Origin: Rhodoferax sp.
GTDB lineage: Bacteria; Pseudomonadota; Gammaproteobacteria; Burkholderiales; Burkholderiaceae_C
Reading direction: 5' to 3'
Length of the DNA stretch: 10,962 nt
Assembly (NCBI GenBank): GCA_021737905.1
Contig: JAIPDA010000064.1
Coordinates: 1 to 10,962, forward strand
The notes beneath the pieces were generated by a model. The model worked only from the letters and a program-made list of their open reading frames with translations. It was not told the DNA's origin and searched no databases. Positions 1 through 7,197 of this stretch are shown here, one piece after another; positions within the stretch are counted from its first letter, which is position 1, and each line of letters begins with the position of its first letter. The position numbers were made by a program, and so were the translations under genes.

Positions 1-18
1 CGCCCGGCAGCTGCAACC

Positions 19-1008
19 ATGCCGGCGCACCGCTTGTCGGTGGTGGTGCCTATGTACAACGAAGAGTCTCTTGCGGTGGACTTGATCGAGGCCGTACAGA
101 AAGCTTTGCAAAACTACCCTCAGCCCTGGGAGTTGCTGGTGGTGGACGACGGCAGCTCAGACCGCACCTGGGAGTTTTTACGGGCGGGTGCGGCGGCCGT
201 GGGCCCGCACATCCGCCCGATCCGGCTGCTGCGCAACTTCAAGCAGACTGCGGCGATGCAGGCCGGCATTGATGCGGCGCGCGGCGACGTCATCGTCACC
301 ATGGACGGTGATTTGCAAAACGACCCGCGCGATATTGAGCGCCTGGTTTACCGGCTGCTGACGGAGCCCCTGGACCTGGTGGCGGGTTGGCGGCAACACC
401 GGCAAGACGGTTTCTGGCTGCGCAAAGTACCGTCCAAACTGGCCAATGCGTTGATACGCAGCGTCAGCGGCCTGCAATTTCAAGACCTGGGCTGCAGCCT
501 CAAGGCCTTTCGCGCGCCGGTGCTTAAAAAAATCCGTCTCTACGGTGAAATGCACCGCTTCATTCCCGCCTGGCTGGCCACGGTCACCTCGCCCAGGCGC
601 ATGGCCGAAGAGCCCGTCGCTCATTACCCGCGCACCAAAGGGCAGTCCAAATACGGCATCACGCGAACCCTGCGCGTCATGGTGGACTTGCTGTCGATTT
701 ACTACTTCATGCGTTTTGGCACACGGCCCGGCCACTTTTTCGGTGGTCTGGGCTTGAGCGTTTTGAGCGCCGGCCTGGCCGTGCTGGCCTATCTGGGTGT
801 GCTCAAGATGATGGGTGAATCCATCGGCACGCGCCCCTTGATGTTTTTCGGGTTTTTCTGCGTGTTGGGCGGCTTGCAATTTTTGATGACCGGCGTGCTG
901 GCCGAAATACTGATGCGCACTTACTTTGAACGTGGCAACTCTGCGGCTTACCACCGCGACGAGTTTGCCGAGCTGCTTGCAGATGAAGCCTGGCATGAAC
1001 ACAGCTGA
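19..1008 (+). CDS. Family 2 glycosyltransferase, DPM1/ArnC-like (polyprenyl-phosphate sugar synthase type)
   Basis: This 329-aa protein has the GT-A fold signatures of GT2 enzymes that move a sugar from a nucleotide donor to a polyprenyl phosphate at the cytoplasmic face of the membrane. Visible are SVVVPMYNEE at residues 7-16, the nucleotide-binding VDDGSSDRT at 42-50, the metal-binding DGDLQ at 96-100, GEMHRFIP at 176-183 and SKYG at 210-213. Two hydrophobic segments near residues 240-265 and 273-298 match the C-terminal membrane hairpin of ArnC/GtrB-like members. The ATG at 19 places the first beta strand at the usual distance from the N-terminus. However, the frame stays open to the window edge and no clear ribosome-binding site is visible, so an upstream start cannot be excluded. 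The next gene, an ArnT-like transferase, starts inside this one, which suggests a donor-maker and donor-user pair. The sugar cannot be read from the sequence. Confidence 0.9.
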   Translation: MPAHRLSVVVPMYNEESLAVDLIEAVQKALQNYPQPWELLVVDDGSSDRTWEFLRAGAAAVGPHIRPIRLLRNFKQTAAMQAGIDAARGDVIVTMDGDLQNDPRDIERLVYRLLTEPLDLVAGWRQHRQDGFWLRKVPSKLANALIRSVSGLQFQDLGCSLKAFRAPVLKKIRLYGEMHRFIPAWLATVTSPRRMAEEPVAHYPRTKGQSKYGITRTLRVMVDLLSIYYFMRFGTRPGHFFGGLGLSVLSAGLAVLAYLGVLKMMGESIGTRPLMFFGFFCVLGGLQFLMTGVLAEILMRTYFERGNSAAYHRDEFAELLADEAWHEHS

Positions 1009-2599
1009 ATTGGCCTGGCTGGCGCGCTGGACAGGCCGCAGCTGGACTGAGCGCCTGATGCTGGCGCTGCTGTGCACAGCGCCCTTGGTCTGGTTGTTGG
1101 CGGGCACGGCGTCGACCTGGCTGTTTGATGTTGATGAAGGCGCTTTTTCGGAAGCCACCCGCGAAATGATCACCTCGGGCGACTGGGGCCACACCACGCT
1201 GCAAGGGGTCAACCGTTTTGACAAACCCATTGGCGTGTATTGGCTGCAGGCCGCGTCCGTTCAGATGTTCGGTTTGCACGAGTGGGCCTTGCGCCTGCCA
1301 TCGGTGCTGGCCTGCTGGATCAGCGCGCTGGCGCTGGGCCGCTTTGCCTGGCAGCTCTGGGGCTTGCCGGCCGGCGTGATGGCGGTGCTGATTCACAGCA
1401 CCAGCATCGGCCCCTGGGTGATGGCCCACGCGGCCACCGCAGACGCGGTGCTGGGCTTGTGGCTGGTGTTGGCGGCGCTGGACTTGTGCCGGTTTTTAAT
1501 GGACGGCCAGCCCGTGCACCTGCGGCGCGTGGCGCTCTGGACGGGCCTGGGCATGCTCACCAAAGGGCCTGTGGCCATCTTGATACCGGCTGCAACCCTG
1601 CTGCTGTGGTGCTTGCAGCAACGCTCTGCCAAGGCGCTGCTGGCCAGCCTGCGCGACGGGCCTGCATGGCTGATTTTTCTGGCTGTTTGCCTGCCCTGGT
1701 ACAGCTATGCGCTGTGGCGTCACGGCGATGAGTTCATTCAAGGCTTTTTTGTGCGACACAACCTCAGCCGCTTTGACGGGGCCATGGAAGGACACTCCGG
1801 CGCCTGGTTTTACTACCTGGCAGTCGCTCCCTTGTTGTGGATGCCTTGGACCCCTTTGCTGCTGGGCATGGGCCGGAAAATCACTTCTTTTTGGGCTGAG
1901 CCGGTGCTGCGTTTTGCCCTCATGTGGTCTGGCTTTGTGCTGGTGTTTTTTTCGGCCTCTTCCACCAAGCTGCCTCACTACGCGCTGTATGCCGCACCCG
2001 GGCTGACTCTCTTGCTGGTGCAGGCTTGCATCCGCAGCAGCAAGCGGGCTTGGACTCTCGGCTTTGTGATTTTGATGGCCTGGCTGGCACTGTGCACCGC
2101 TTTGCCAGGTGTTTTGCAGCAGTCTGCGCACTGGGTGCGTGATGCGCATTACCAAAACCTGCTGCGCAGCGCTGACGCTTTGAACCAGCCCTTGGCCTTT
2201 GTGCTGTGCGGCCTGGGTCTGCTGGCCTCATGCTGGTTGTTATTTGTCTCGCGCGCGCGCCACGTGGCTGAGGGCTACGCACTTGCAGCAATCGTCAGTT
2301 GCATGATGCTGGGCAGCGTGGTGATGCCATGGTGGAGCCAGACTTTGCAAGGGCCGGTGCGGCAGCTGGCGCTGGCCTCCCGCGATTTACCGGGGCCTGT
2401 GGTTCAGTGGGGCGGTCACTGGCCGTCTTTTGCGCTTTACCGTGAACAAATGGCCCCGCGACGTGCGCCAGGCCCCGGCGAAATGGCGCTGGTGCGTTTT
2501 CCTTCCAACACGGTGCCTGCGCATTGGCCGGTGATTGCCAGCGCCCGGGGTATGGCTATCGTGCAGCGCCCTCTGACCGAGCCGGCCCAAAGCCCCTGA
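995..2599 (+). CDS. ArnT-like family 39 integral-membrane glycosyltransferase
   Basis: A very hydrophobic protein of 534 aa from the ATG at 995. GT39/PMT_2 enzymes use a polyprenyl-phosphate sugar as donor and act on the periplasmic face; ArnT adds aminoarabinose to lipid A phosphates. Diagnostic sites are FDVDEGAFSEATREM at about 44-58, with the catalytic-type acidic residues in the first periplasmic loop. DKPIGVYWLQ at 76-85 corresponds to the ArnT EKP..YW motif, RHNLSRF lies at 254-260, and SSTKLPHYALYAAPGL at 322-337 matches the KLPTYILP-type motif. Many membrane segments follow, then a periplasmic-looking tail. The 995 start overlaps the upstream gene by 14 bases. In-frame ATGs at 983 and 926 also exist, but 926 would add residues unlike the family. 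No strong ribosome-binding site is seen, so translational coupling is likely. The acceptor is inferred, not shown. Confidence 0.88.
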   Translation: MNTAELAWLARWTGRSWTERLMLALLCTAPLVWLLAGTASTWLFDVDEGAFSEATREMITSGDWGHTTLQGVNRFDKPIGVYWLQAASVQMFGLHEWALRLPSVLACWISALALGRFAWQLWGLPAGVMAVLIHSTSIGPWVMAHAATADAVLGLWLVLAALDLCRFLMDGQPVHLRRVALWTGLGMLTKGPVAILIPAATLLLWCLQQRSAKALLASLRDGPAWLIFLAVCLPWYSYALWRHGDEFIQGFFVRHNLSRFDGAMEGHSGAWFYYLAVAPLLWMPWTPLLLGMGRKITSFWAEPVLRFALMWSGFVLVFFSASSTKLPHYALYAAPGLTLLLVQACIRSSKRAWTLGFVILMAWLALCTALPGVLQQSAHWVRDAHYQNLLRSADALNQPLAFVLCGLGLLASCWLLFVSRARHVAEGYALAAIVSCMMLGSVVMPWWSQTLQGPVRQLALASRDLPGPVVQWGGHWPSFALYREQMAPRRAPGPGEMALVRFPSNTVPAHWPVIASARGMAIVQRPLTEPAQSP

Positions 2600-2600
2600 G

Positions 2601-3323
2601 ATGAAAGCAAAAAATAAAGATCTGCTGGCCGCTGCGGGCTTGACCTTGGCCTGCGCAGGCGTGGTCCTGACCTGGCCCGCGATGGACCTGGCCGTCGCCG
2701 GCTGGTTCTACCGCCCCGCAGAAGGCTTTTTTGCCAACGCCTGGTGGCCGATTCAAGCCGTGTACGTGGGTGCGCCCTGGTTGTTGCAGTTGACTTTGGC
2801 GGCCAGCGCCCTGGTCTTGCTGCTGGCCTTGGTTCAACCGGGAAAAGTCGCGCGCTACTGGTGGCGCCATGCGCTGGCGTGGGTGCTGGTGGTGGCGTTC
2901 GGCGTCGGTTTGCTGGTTCACAACGCGTTGAAAGACCAGGTCGGCCGGCCTAGGCCTGTGCATGTAACGGACTTTGGCGGACCCGCCCCTTACATTCCGG
3001 CTTTGCAGCTGAGCAGTCATTGCGACACCAACTGCTCCTTTGTCAGCGGCCACGCCGCCGGGGCCTTCAGCATCATGGCCTGGGGCATGCTGGCTGGCCG
3101 GCGCCGCAAACTTCAATGGCTGTGGGCCGGGCTTCTTTTCGGCACGCTGGTGGGCGCCGTGCGCATGGCTCAAGGCGGTCACTTTTTAAGCGACGTGGTA
3201 TTTGCCGCTCTGGCTGTCTGGTGGACTTATCACCTGATTGGCCGGCTCTGGATACGCTGCAACGCTGCGCTTTTGCACTACCGGCGAAAACAACTGTCTG
3301 GCGACAGGAGACCCTTGCCCTGA
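2601..3323 (+). CDS. PAP2-family membrane phosphatase (LpxE/LpxF-like or undecaprenyl-PP phosphatase)
   Basis: This 240-aa membrane protein carries the complete PAP2 active site. K111 and R118-P119 form KDQVGRPRP, SGH lies at 149-151, and R188, H194 and D198 sit in RMAQGGHFLSD. Family members remove phosphate from lipid phosphates or diphosphates outside the cytoplasmic membrane. Roughly six hydrophobic segments are present, near 8-25, 58-80, 90-108, 152-166, 172-187 and 196-214. The loop before the SGH motif has CDTNCSFVSGH with two cysteines (C141, C145), a form I associate with lipid A phosphatase-like PAP2 proteins; a disulfide is possible. The ATG lies one base after the stop of the ArnT-like gene, so the three genes are almost certainly one transcript. 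The neighbours favour a lipid A or undecaprenyl carrier substrate, but the sequence does not choose between LpxE, LpxF and UppP-like roles. Confidence 0.85.
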   Translation: MKAKNKDLLAAAGLTLACAGVVLTWPAMDLAVAGWFYRPAEGFFANAWWPIQAVYVGAPWLLQLTLAASALVLLLALVQPGKVARYWWRHALAWVLVVAFGVGLLVHNALKDQVGRPRPVHVTDFGGPAPYIPALQLSSHCDTNCSFVSGHAAGAFSIMAWGMLAGRRRKLQWLWAGLLFGTLVGAVRMAQGGHFLSDVVFAALAVWWTYHLIGRLWIRCNAALLHYRRKQLSGDRRPLP

Positions 3324-3333
3324 GCGCTAGGTT

Positions 3334-3362
3334 TGAGACTGCTTTGGGGCGCTTTTGTCTCA
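3334..3362. terminator. Weak inverted repeat between convergent genes
   Basis: TGAGAC at 3334-3339 and GTCTCA at 3357-3362 form a six-base inverted repeat around a 17-base loop. Two G-U pairs and one G-C pair could extend the stem outward. It lies in the 36-base gap between the convergent PAP2 and malate synthase genes and includes the malate synthase stop codon. No T-tract follows on either strand, so it is a poor candidate for an intrinsic terminator. Confidence 0.2.
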
Positions 3363-5576
3363 GGCCGTGCCGGCCTTGACCTTCAGGCGCCAGGCGTGCA
3401 GCAGCGGCTCGGTGTAGCCGCTGGGCTGCTCCAGGCCTTTGAAGACCAAATCACAGGCGGCCTTGTAGGCCGCGCTGGTGGCAAAGTGGCCGGCCATGGG
3501 CTTGTACAGCGGATCACCGGCGTTTTGCTTGTCCACCACAGCGGCCATGCGCTCAAAGCTGGCCTTGACTTGCTGCTCGGTCACCACGCCGTGCAGCAGC
3601 CAGTTGGCGATGTGCTGGCTGGAGATGCGCAGCGTGGCGCGGTCTTCCATCAGGCCGACGTTGTGGATGTCGGGCACCTTGGAGCAACCCACGCCCTGGT
3701 CCACCCAGCGCACCACATAGCCCAGAATGCCTTGCGCGTTGTTGTCGATCTCTTGCTGCTTTTCGGCATCGCTCCAGTTCGGCGTGGTGGTCACAGGAAT
3801 CGTCAGCAGGCCGTGCAGCAGGTTGGCGCGCTCTTTGTTGGCATTGATTTTTTCCATCTGCTTTTGCACTTCGCTCACCAGCACCTGGTGGTAATGCAGC
3901 GCATGCAGTGTGGCGCCGGTCGGGCTGGGCACCCAGGCGGTGTTGGCACCGGCCATGGGGTGGGCGATTTTTTGCTGCAGCATGGACTTCATGAGGTCCG
4001 GCATGGCCCACATGCCTTTGCCGATTTGCGCCTTGCCGCGCAGGCCGCAATGCAGACCGACCAGCACGTTGTTGCGCTCATAAGACTGGATCCAGTCGCT
4101 GGCTTTCATGTCGCCCTTGCGGATCATCGGGCCGGCATGCATGGCGGTGTGCATCTCGTCGCCGGTGCGGTCTAAAAAGCCGGTGTTGATGAAGGCCACG
4201 CGGCTTTTGGCGGCGGCAATGCAGGCTTGCAGGTTGACGCTGGTGCGGCGCTCTTCGTCCATGATGCCGAGCTTGACGGTGCTGTCAGGCAGGCCCAGCA
4301 TTTTCTCGACGCGGCTGAAAATTTCCGCCGCAAAAGCGACTTCATCGGGGCCGTGCATCTTGGGCTTGACGATGTAGACCGAGCCCTTGCGCGAGTTGCG
4401 GATGGCGTCTTTGGCGCTGCGCTTGAAGTCATACATGGCAATCGCGGTGGTCACCACGGCGTCCAGAATGCCTTCGGGAATCTCGCGCTCAACGCCTTGT
4501 TTGTCGGTGTACAAAATCGCCGGGTTGCTCATCAGGTGGCCGACATTGCGCAGGAACATCAGCGAGCGGCCGTGCAGCTTGACGGCCTTGCCCTTACCGG
4601 CAGGCGGTGTGTAGAAGCGGTCGGGGTTCAGCCCGCGCGTGAGCATCTGGCCGCCTTTTTCAAAGCGCTCGGTCAGCGTGCCCTGCATGATGCCCAGCCA
4701 GTTGCTATAAGCCAGCACCTTGTCGTCGGCATCGACCACGGCCACCGAATCTTCCAAGTCCAAAATGGTGGACAGCGCCGCTTCAATCACCAGGTCGCTG
4801 ACGCCGGCCGGGTCCGAGGCGCCGATGCGCGTGCTGCGGTCGATCTGGATGTCCAGGTGCAGGCCGTTGTGCTGCAAAAGCACGGCGCTGGGCGCCTTGG
4901 CATCACCCTGGTAACCAGTGAACTGTTTGGCTTCCTGCAGGCCGCTGCTGCCGCCATCCTTGAGCTGGACCGACAACTTACCGTCCTTGACGCGGTAACC
5001 CACTGAATCGACGTGCGAGCCTTTTTTCAGCGGCGCGGTGCGGTCCAGCACATGGCGCGCGTACTCAATGACCTTGGCGCCGCGCTTGGGGTTATAGCCC
5101 TGGCCTTTTTCGCAACCGTTTTCTTCAGAAATGGCGTCGGTGCCGTAGAGCGCGTCATACAAAGAGCCCCAGCGCGCATTGGCGGCGTTGAGCGCGTAAC
5201 GCGCGTTGAGCACCGGCACCACCAGCTGCGGACCGGCCTGCACGGCGAGTTCGGCATCCACATTCTTAGTGGTGATGCGGGCTTGCTTAGGGTGCTCTGC
5301 CAGGTAGCCGATCTTCGTTAAAAAGCCCTGGTAAGCCGGCATGTCGGTGATCGGGCCGGGGTGGGCCTTGTGCCAGCGGTCTATCTCGCTTTGCAGGCGG
5401 TCACGCTCGGCCAACAAGGCGATGTTTTTGGGCGCGAGGTCGGCGACCAGCGCGTCAAAGCCATTCCAGAAGGCAGCGCTTTTAACGCCGATCCCGGGCA
5501 AGACCTGTTCTTCGATGAATTGGTAAAGCGAGCTGGCGACCTGAAGGCGGTGGCATGCGGTGCGGGCAGTGGACAC
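3360..5576 (-). CDS. glcB: Malate synthase G
   Basis: This cytoplasmic enzyme condenses glyoxylate with acetyl-CoA to give malate. The 738-aa length suits the G form (E. coli about 723 aa). In 738-aa numbering the catalytic arginine is R343 in FLRNVGHLM. The Mg-binding pair is E441 in GIMDEERRT and D469 in FLDRTGDE, an active-site cysteine is C631 in GCSKVPD, and the catalytic aspartate is D645 in LMEDRAT. These were matched to known family residues by motif and spacing. I chose the GTG at 5574-5576 because AGGAG lies 6 bases upstream and translation then begins at the usual family N-terminus (MSTARTACHRLQVASSLY). A TTG at 5607-5609 would add 11 residues without a ribosome-binding site. The gene lies 57 bases after a haloacid dehalogenase on the same strand and may share its transcript. 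No frame damage is seen. Confidence 0.96.
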   Translation of the reverse strand: MSTARTACHRLQVASSLYQFIEEQVLPGIGVKSAAFWNGFDALVADLAPKNIALLAERDRLQSEIDRWHKAHPGPITDMPAYQGFLTKIGYLAEHPKQARITTKNVDAELAVQAGPQLVVPVLNARYALNAANARWGSLYDALYGTDAISEENGCEKGQGYNPKRGAKVIEYARHVLDRTAPLKKGSHVDSVGYRVKDGKLSVQLKDGGSSGLQEAKQFTGYQGDAKAPSAVLLQHNGLHLDIQIDRSTRIGASDPAGVSDLVIEAALSTILDLEDSVAVVDADDKVLAYSNWLGIMQGTLTERFEKGGQMLTRGLNPDRFYTPPAGKGKAVKLHGRSLMFLRNVGHLMSNPAILYTDKQGVEREIPEGILDAVVTTAIAMYDFKRSAKDAIRNSRKGSVYIVKPKMHGPDEVAFAAEIFSRVEKMLGLPDSTVKLGIMDEERRTSVNLQACIAAAKSRVAFINTGFLDRTGDEMHTAMHAGPMIRKGDMKASDWIQSYERNNVLVGLHCGLRGKAQIGKGMWAMPDLMKSMLQQKIAHPMAGANTAWVPSPTGATLHALHYHQVLVSEVQKQMEKINANKERANLLHGLLTIPVTTTPNWSDAEKQQEIDNNAQGILGYVVRWVDQGVGCSKVPDIHNVGLMEDRATLRISSQHIANWLLHGVVTEQQVKASFERMAAVVDKQNAGDPLYKPMAGHFATSAAYKAACDLVFKGLEQPSGYTEPLLHAWRLKVKAGTA

Positions 5577-5582
5577 AAGTTT

Positions 5583-5587
5583 CTCCT
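5583..5587 (-). promoter_or_regulatory. Ribosome-binding site of glcB
   Basis: AGGAG on the minus strand lies six bases before the GTG at 5576. It decides the start: the longer TTG reading would place this site inside the coding region. Confidence 0.8.
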
Positions 5588-5633
5588 GGGGCTGATTCAA
5601 AGATGTCAAAAAAATGGTGCAAAAAAAGGGCGC

Positions 5634-6362
5634 TCAGGGCTCAAAAAAAGCCAGCACGTCGCGCAGGCTGTGGCCGGTGCGCACCGGCGGCGGGCCGATT
5701 TCTTCCGGGGGCAGCTGGTAGCGGTTGACCCACAGGGTCTGGTAACCAAACCAGGTCGCGCCCAGCGCGTCCCAGCCGTTGGAGCTGACAAACACCACCT
5801 GCGCCGCCGGCAGGCCCAAGGCCTGCGTGCCCAGCGCGTAGGCCTCGGGGTGCGTCTTGTACTGGCGAATGCTGTCCACGCTGATCACGTGGTCGAGCAG
5901 GCCATCAAGCCCGGCGCTGCGCACCGCCACGCCCAGCATGTCGGGGTCGCCATTGCTCAAAATGCCGGTGACGATGCCGCGGCTTTTGAGCGCCTGCAGG
6001 ACCTCGCGGTTTTCCGGAAAGGCAGACAAATGCCGGTACTGGTTCATCAGCTGCTGCTCCTGCCCGGCGCTCAGGGCCAGCCCGAGCTTTTTGCAGGCAT
6101 AGCGCAAGGCGGCGCTGGTGAGCTCCCAAAAAGGCTGGTAAACCGACGCCCGCTCGGGGCCGCTGCGGCTGGTGGTCACCAGGCGCGTGTAATCAATTTG
6201 CTTGTCGCGCCACAACACACCCAGCGCCTGGCCGTGACCGGGAAACAGCTGCTCGGCCAGCAAGCCAACGCTGTAAACGTCCAACAGCGTGCCGTAGGCG
6301 TCAAACAGCACGGCACCCGGAAGTTGGGGCGCGCGGGCAGTATTAAGAGCGTTTTTATCCAT
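5634..6362 (-). CDS. Haloacid dehalogenase, type II (L-2-haloacid dehalogenase family, EC 3.8.1.2 type)
   Basis: This 242-aa HAD-superfamily hydrolase would be cytoplasmic. The family replaces the halogen of short 2-haloacids with hydroxyl through an aspartyl-ester intermediate. The nucleophile is D21 in FDAYGTLLDV, and the usual second aspartate of HAD phosphatases is Y23, as in dehalogenases. T25, R52 (LWRDKQ), S136-N137 (LSNG), K169 (QYKTHPEAY), Y175, S193, N195 and D198 (VSSNGWDALG) all appear. Their spacing (31 from D to R, 33 from S to K, 6 from K to Y, and 2 then 3 across S-N-D) equals that of the known L-2-haloacid dehalogenase site (D10, T14, R41, S118, K151, Y157, S175, N177, D180). 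The start is ATG at 6360-6362, without a good ribosome-binding site. Glycolate from haloacetate would feed glyoxylate to the downstream malate synthase. The physiological substrate is unproven. Confidence 0.9.
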   Translation of the reverse strand: MDKNALNTARAPQLPGAVLFDAYGTLLDVYSVGLLAEQLFPGHGQALGVLWRDKQIDYTRLVTTSRSGPERASVYQPFWELTSAALRYACKKLGLALSAGQEQQLMNQYRHLSAFPENREVLQALKSRGIVTGILSNGDPDMLGVAVRSAGLDGLLDHVISVDSIRQYKTHPEAYALGTQALGLPAAQVVFVSSNGWDALGATWFGYQTLWVNRYQLPPEEIGPPPVRTGHSLRDVLAFFEP

Positions 6363-6381
6363 ACCAAGACTTTATTGGATA
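6356..6381. repeat. Inverted repeat over the dehalogenase start codon
   Basis: TATCCA at 6356-6361 and TGGATA at 6376-6381 form a perfect six-base inverted repeat with a 14-base centre. The left arm covers most of the ATG (minus strand) of the dehalogenase gene. It could be a regulator site or an RNA hairpin that hides the start; chance is also possible at this length. Confidence 0.3.
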
Positions 6382-6462
6382 CCTGACTGAAGATTAATAG
6401 CCGTAAAGTAGGTTTATCTGTGACTTTTTTGCTGTAATTAACCAAATTTCCGAGGAGTCGCC

Positions 6463-6476
6463 AAACGACGTCGTTT
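6463..6476. promoter_or_regulatory. Perfect 14-bp palindrome, probable operator of the FitA-like antitoxin
   Basis: AAACGACGTCGTTT is self-complementary over all 14 bases. It lies 44 bases before the antitoxin ATG and just upstream of a TATAGT -10-like element at 6481-6486, so it would sit between the -35 and -10 regions of the toxin-antitoxin promoter. Ribbon-helix-helix antitoxins of the FitA/VapB type bind inverted repeats in their own promoters, so autoregulation is the natural reading. The -35 is not recognisable, and the link to this protein is inference. Confidence 0.6.
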
Positions 6477-6480
6477 TCTA

Positions 6481-6486
6481 TATAGT
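6481..6486 (+). promoter_or_regulatory. Possible -10 element of the FitAB-like operon
   Basis: TATAGT lies within the eight-base palindrome CTATATAG (6478-6485) and its flank, 34 bases before the antitoxin ATG. No good -35 is found 16-18 bases upstream, where the region enters the 14-bp palindrome. This would fit a promoter dependent on, or occluded by, a bound regulator. Confidence 0.35.
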
Positions 6487-6507
6487 GCTGTCATTGACGT
6501 ATTTTTT

Positions 6508-6512
6508 AGGAG
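6508..6512 (+). promoter_or_regulatory. Ribosome-binding site of the FitA-like antitoxin
   Basis: AGGAG lies eight bases before the ATG at 6521 and fixes that start over an upstream TTG at 6485 in the same frame. Confidence 0.8.
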
Positions 6513-6520
6513 ATGAAGTC

Positions 6521-6775
6521 ATGGCAGTCCTCACCGTCAGAAATTTGCCCGACGCGGTGCACCGCGCGCTTCGCATGCGGGCGGCCGATCACGGCCGCAG
6601 CACCGAGGCCGAAATCCGCGACATCCTGGAAAAGGCAGCATTCCCGGCCGAGCGCGTCAAGCTCGGCTCCCTGCTGGCGTCCATCGCCCGCGAAGCCGGC
6701 GGTCTGACCGACGCCGAGGCAGAGCACTTCAATCTCCGCGACAAGACCCCGGCCAAGCCTATGAGCTTCGAATGA
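6521..6775 (+). CDS. FitA-like ribbon-helix-helix antitoxin
   Basis: This small protein of 84 aa is probably the antitoxin and autorepressor of the PIN-domain toxin that follows. The N-terminal strand MAVLTVRNLPDAVHRAL and the following helices with HGRSTEAEIRDILEKA (about residues 24-39) are the typical FitA/StbC-like RHH pattern, in which the strand enters the DNA major groove and the helices form the dimer. The remaining C-terminal part (LGSLLASIAREAGGLTDAEAEHF) is the sort of region that wraps the toxin. The start is set by a strong AGGAG. Its stop overlaps the toxin ATG as ATGA, which is the usual arrangement. A perfect 14-bp palindrome in front is the likely operator. Full length, no damage. 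Confidence 0.88.
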   Translation: MAVLTVRNLPDAVHRALRMRAADHGRSTEAEIRDILEKAAFPAERVKLGSLLASIAREAGGLTDAEAEHFNLRDKTPAKPMSFE

Positions 6776-7197
6776 TCCTCATCGACACCAACGTCATTTC
6801 CGAGTTGTGGAAAGCCGAGCCGAACCCCGACGTGTTGGCCTGGATGGATGCGCAGGCCGTTGAAACGCTCTATCTGTCCTCCGTCACGGTGGCAGAGCTG
6901 CGCTTTGGCGTGGCCGTCATGCCCGAAGGCCAGCGCCGCAGCATCTACCAAGAGCGCTTAGAAAAAGAAGTTTTGCCGGCGTTCACAGGCCGAGTACTGC
7001 CCTTCGACCTTGCCGCGTCGAGGGCCTATGCCGACTTGATGGCGGGCGCGCGGTTAACGGGCAAGGCGATTGGCAAGGCCGACGGCTACATTGCCGCCAC
7101 CGCCAGCGCCTGCGGCCTCATGGTGGCAACGCGCGACATCAGCCCCTTCGAGGCTGCGGGACTGAAGTGGGTCAACCCGTGGGAAGCACAGCGATGA
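6772..7197 (+). CDS. vapC: PIN-domain toxin ribonuclease, VapC/FitB family
   Basis: This 141-aa single-domain PIN protein is expected to cleave RNA with Mg2+ or Mn2+ when freed from its antitoxin. The four acidic residues that form the metal site are present: D5 in MILIDTNVISE, E42 in TVAELRFG, D104 in GKADGYIAA and D122 in ATRDISPFE. The protein ends with the NPWE motif common at the C-terminus of FitB-type proteins (residues 135-138), so it is complete. It overlaps the antitoxin by four bases. Its own stop overlaps the ATG of an HMG-CoA lyase by four bases, which is unusual because it places a catabolic gene in the toxin operon with coupled translation. The RNA target cannot be read from the sequence. 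Confidence 0.92.
   Translation: MILIDTNVISELWKAEPNPDVLAWMDAQAVETLYLSSVTVAELRFGVAVMPEGQRRSIYQERLEKEVLPAFTGRVLPFDLAASRAYADLMAGARLTGKAIGKADGYIAATASACGLMVATRDISPFEAAGLKWVNPWEAQR

Noticed and set aside
178..1230. 350-aa open frame on the minus strand opposite the GT2 gene
   Set aside because: It has no recognisable domain, spans two real genes, and shows shadow-frame composition.
3333..5006. Long plus-strand frames (280 and 259 aa) opposite glcB
   Set aside because: They lie antisense to a gene with complete malate synthase motifs; the H-, V- and A-rich composition is an artefact of GC-rich codons on the other strand.
5604..5609. TTGACA on the minus strand before glcB as a -35 box
   Set aside because: The bases 16-18 positions downstream are the ribosome-binding region of glcB and do not resemble a -10 element.
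5577..5609. TTG at 5607-5609 as the glcB start
   Set aside because: The GTG at 5574-5576 has AGGAG at ideal distance and gives the normal N-terminus; the extension would contain that ribosome-binding site.
5608..5649. Three runs of seven A (T on the minus strand) at 5608-5614, 5621-5627 and 5643-5649, considered as a terminator after the dehalogenase
   Set aside because: No GC-rich stem precedes the T-runs on the minus strand; only a four-base stem could be drawn. They may simply be AT-rich spacer.
5361..6386. 341-aa plus-strand frame opposite the dehalogenase
   Set aside because: It spans the 5' end of glcB and the whole dehalogenase gene in antisense, with no domain seen.
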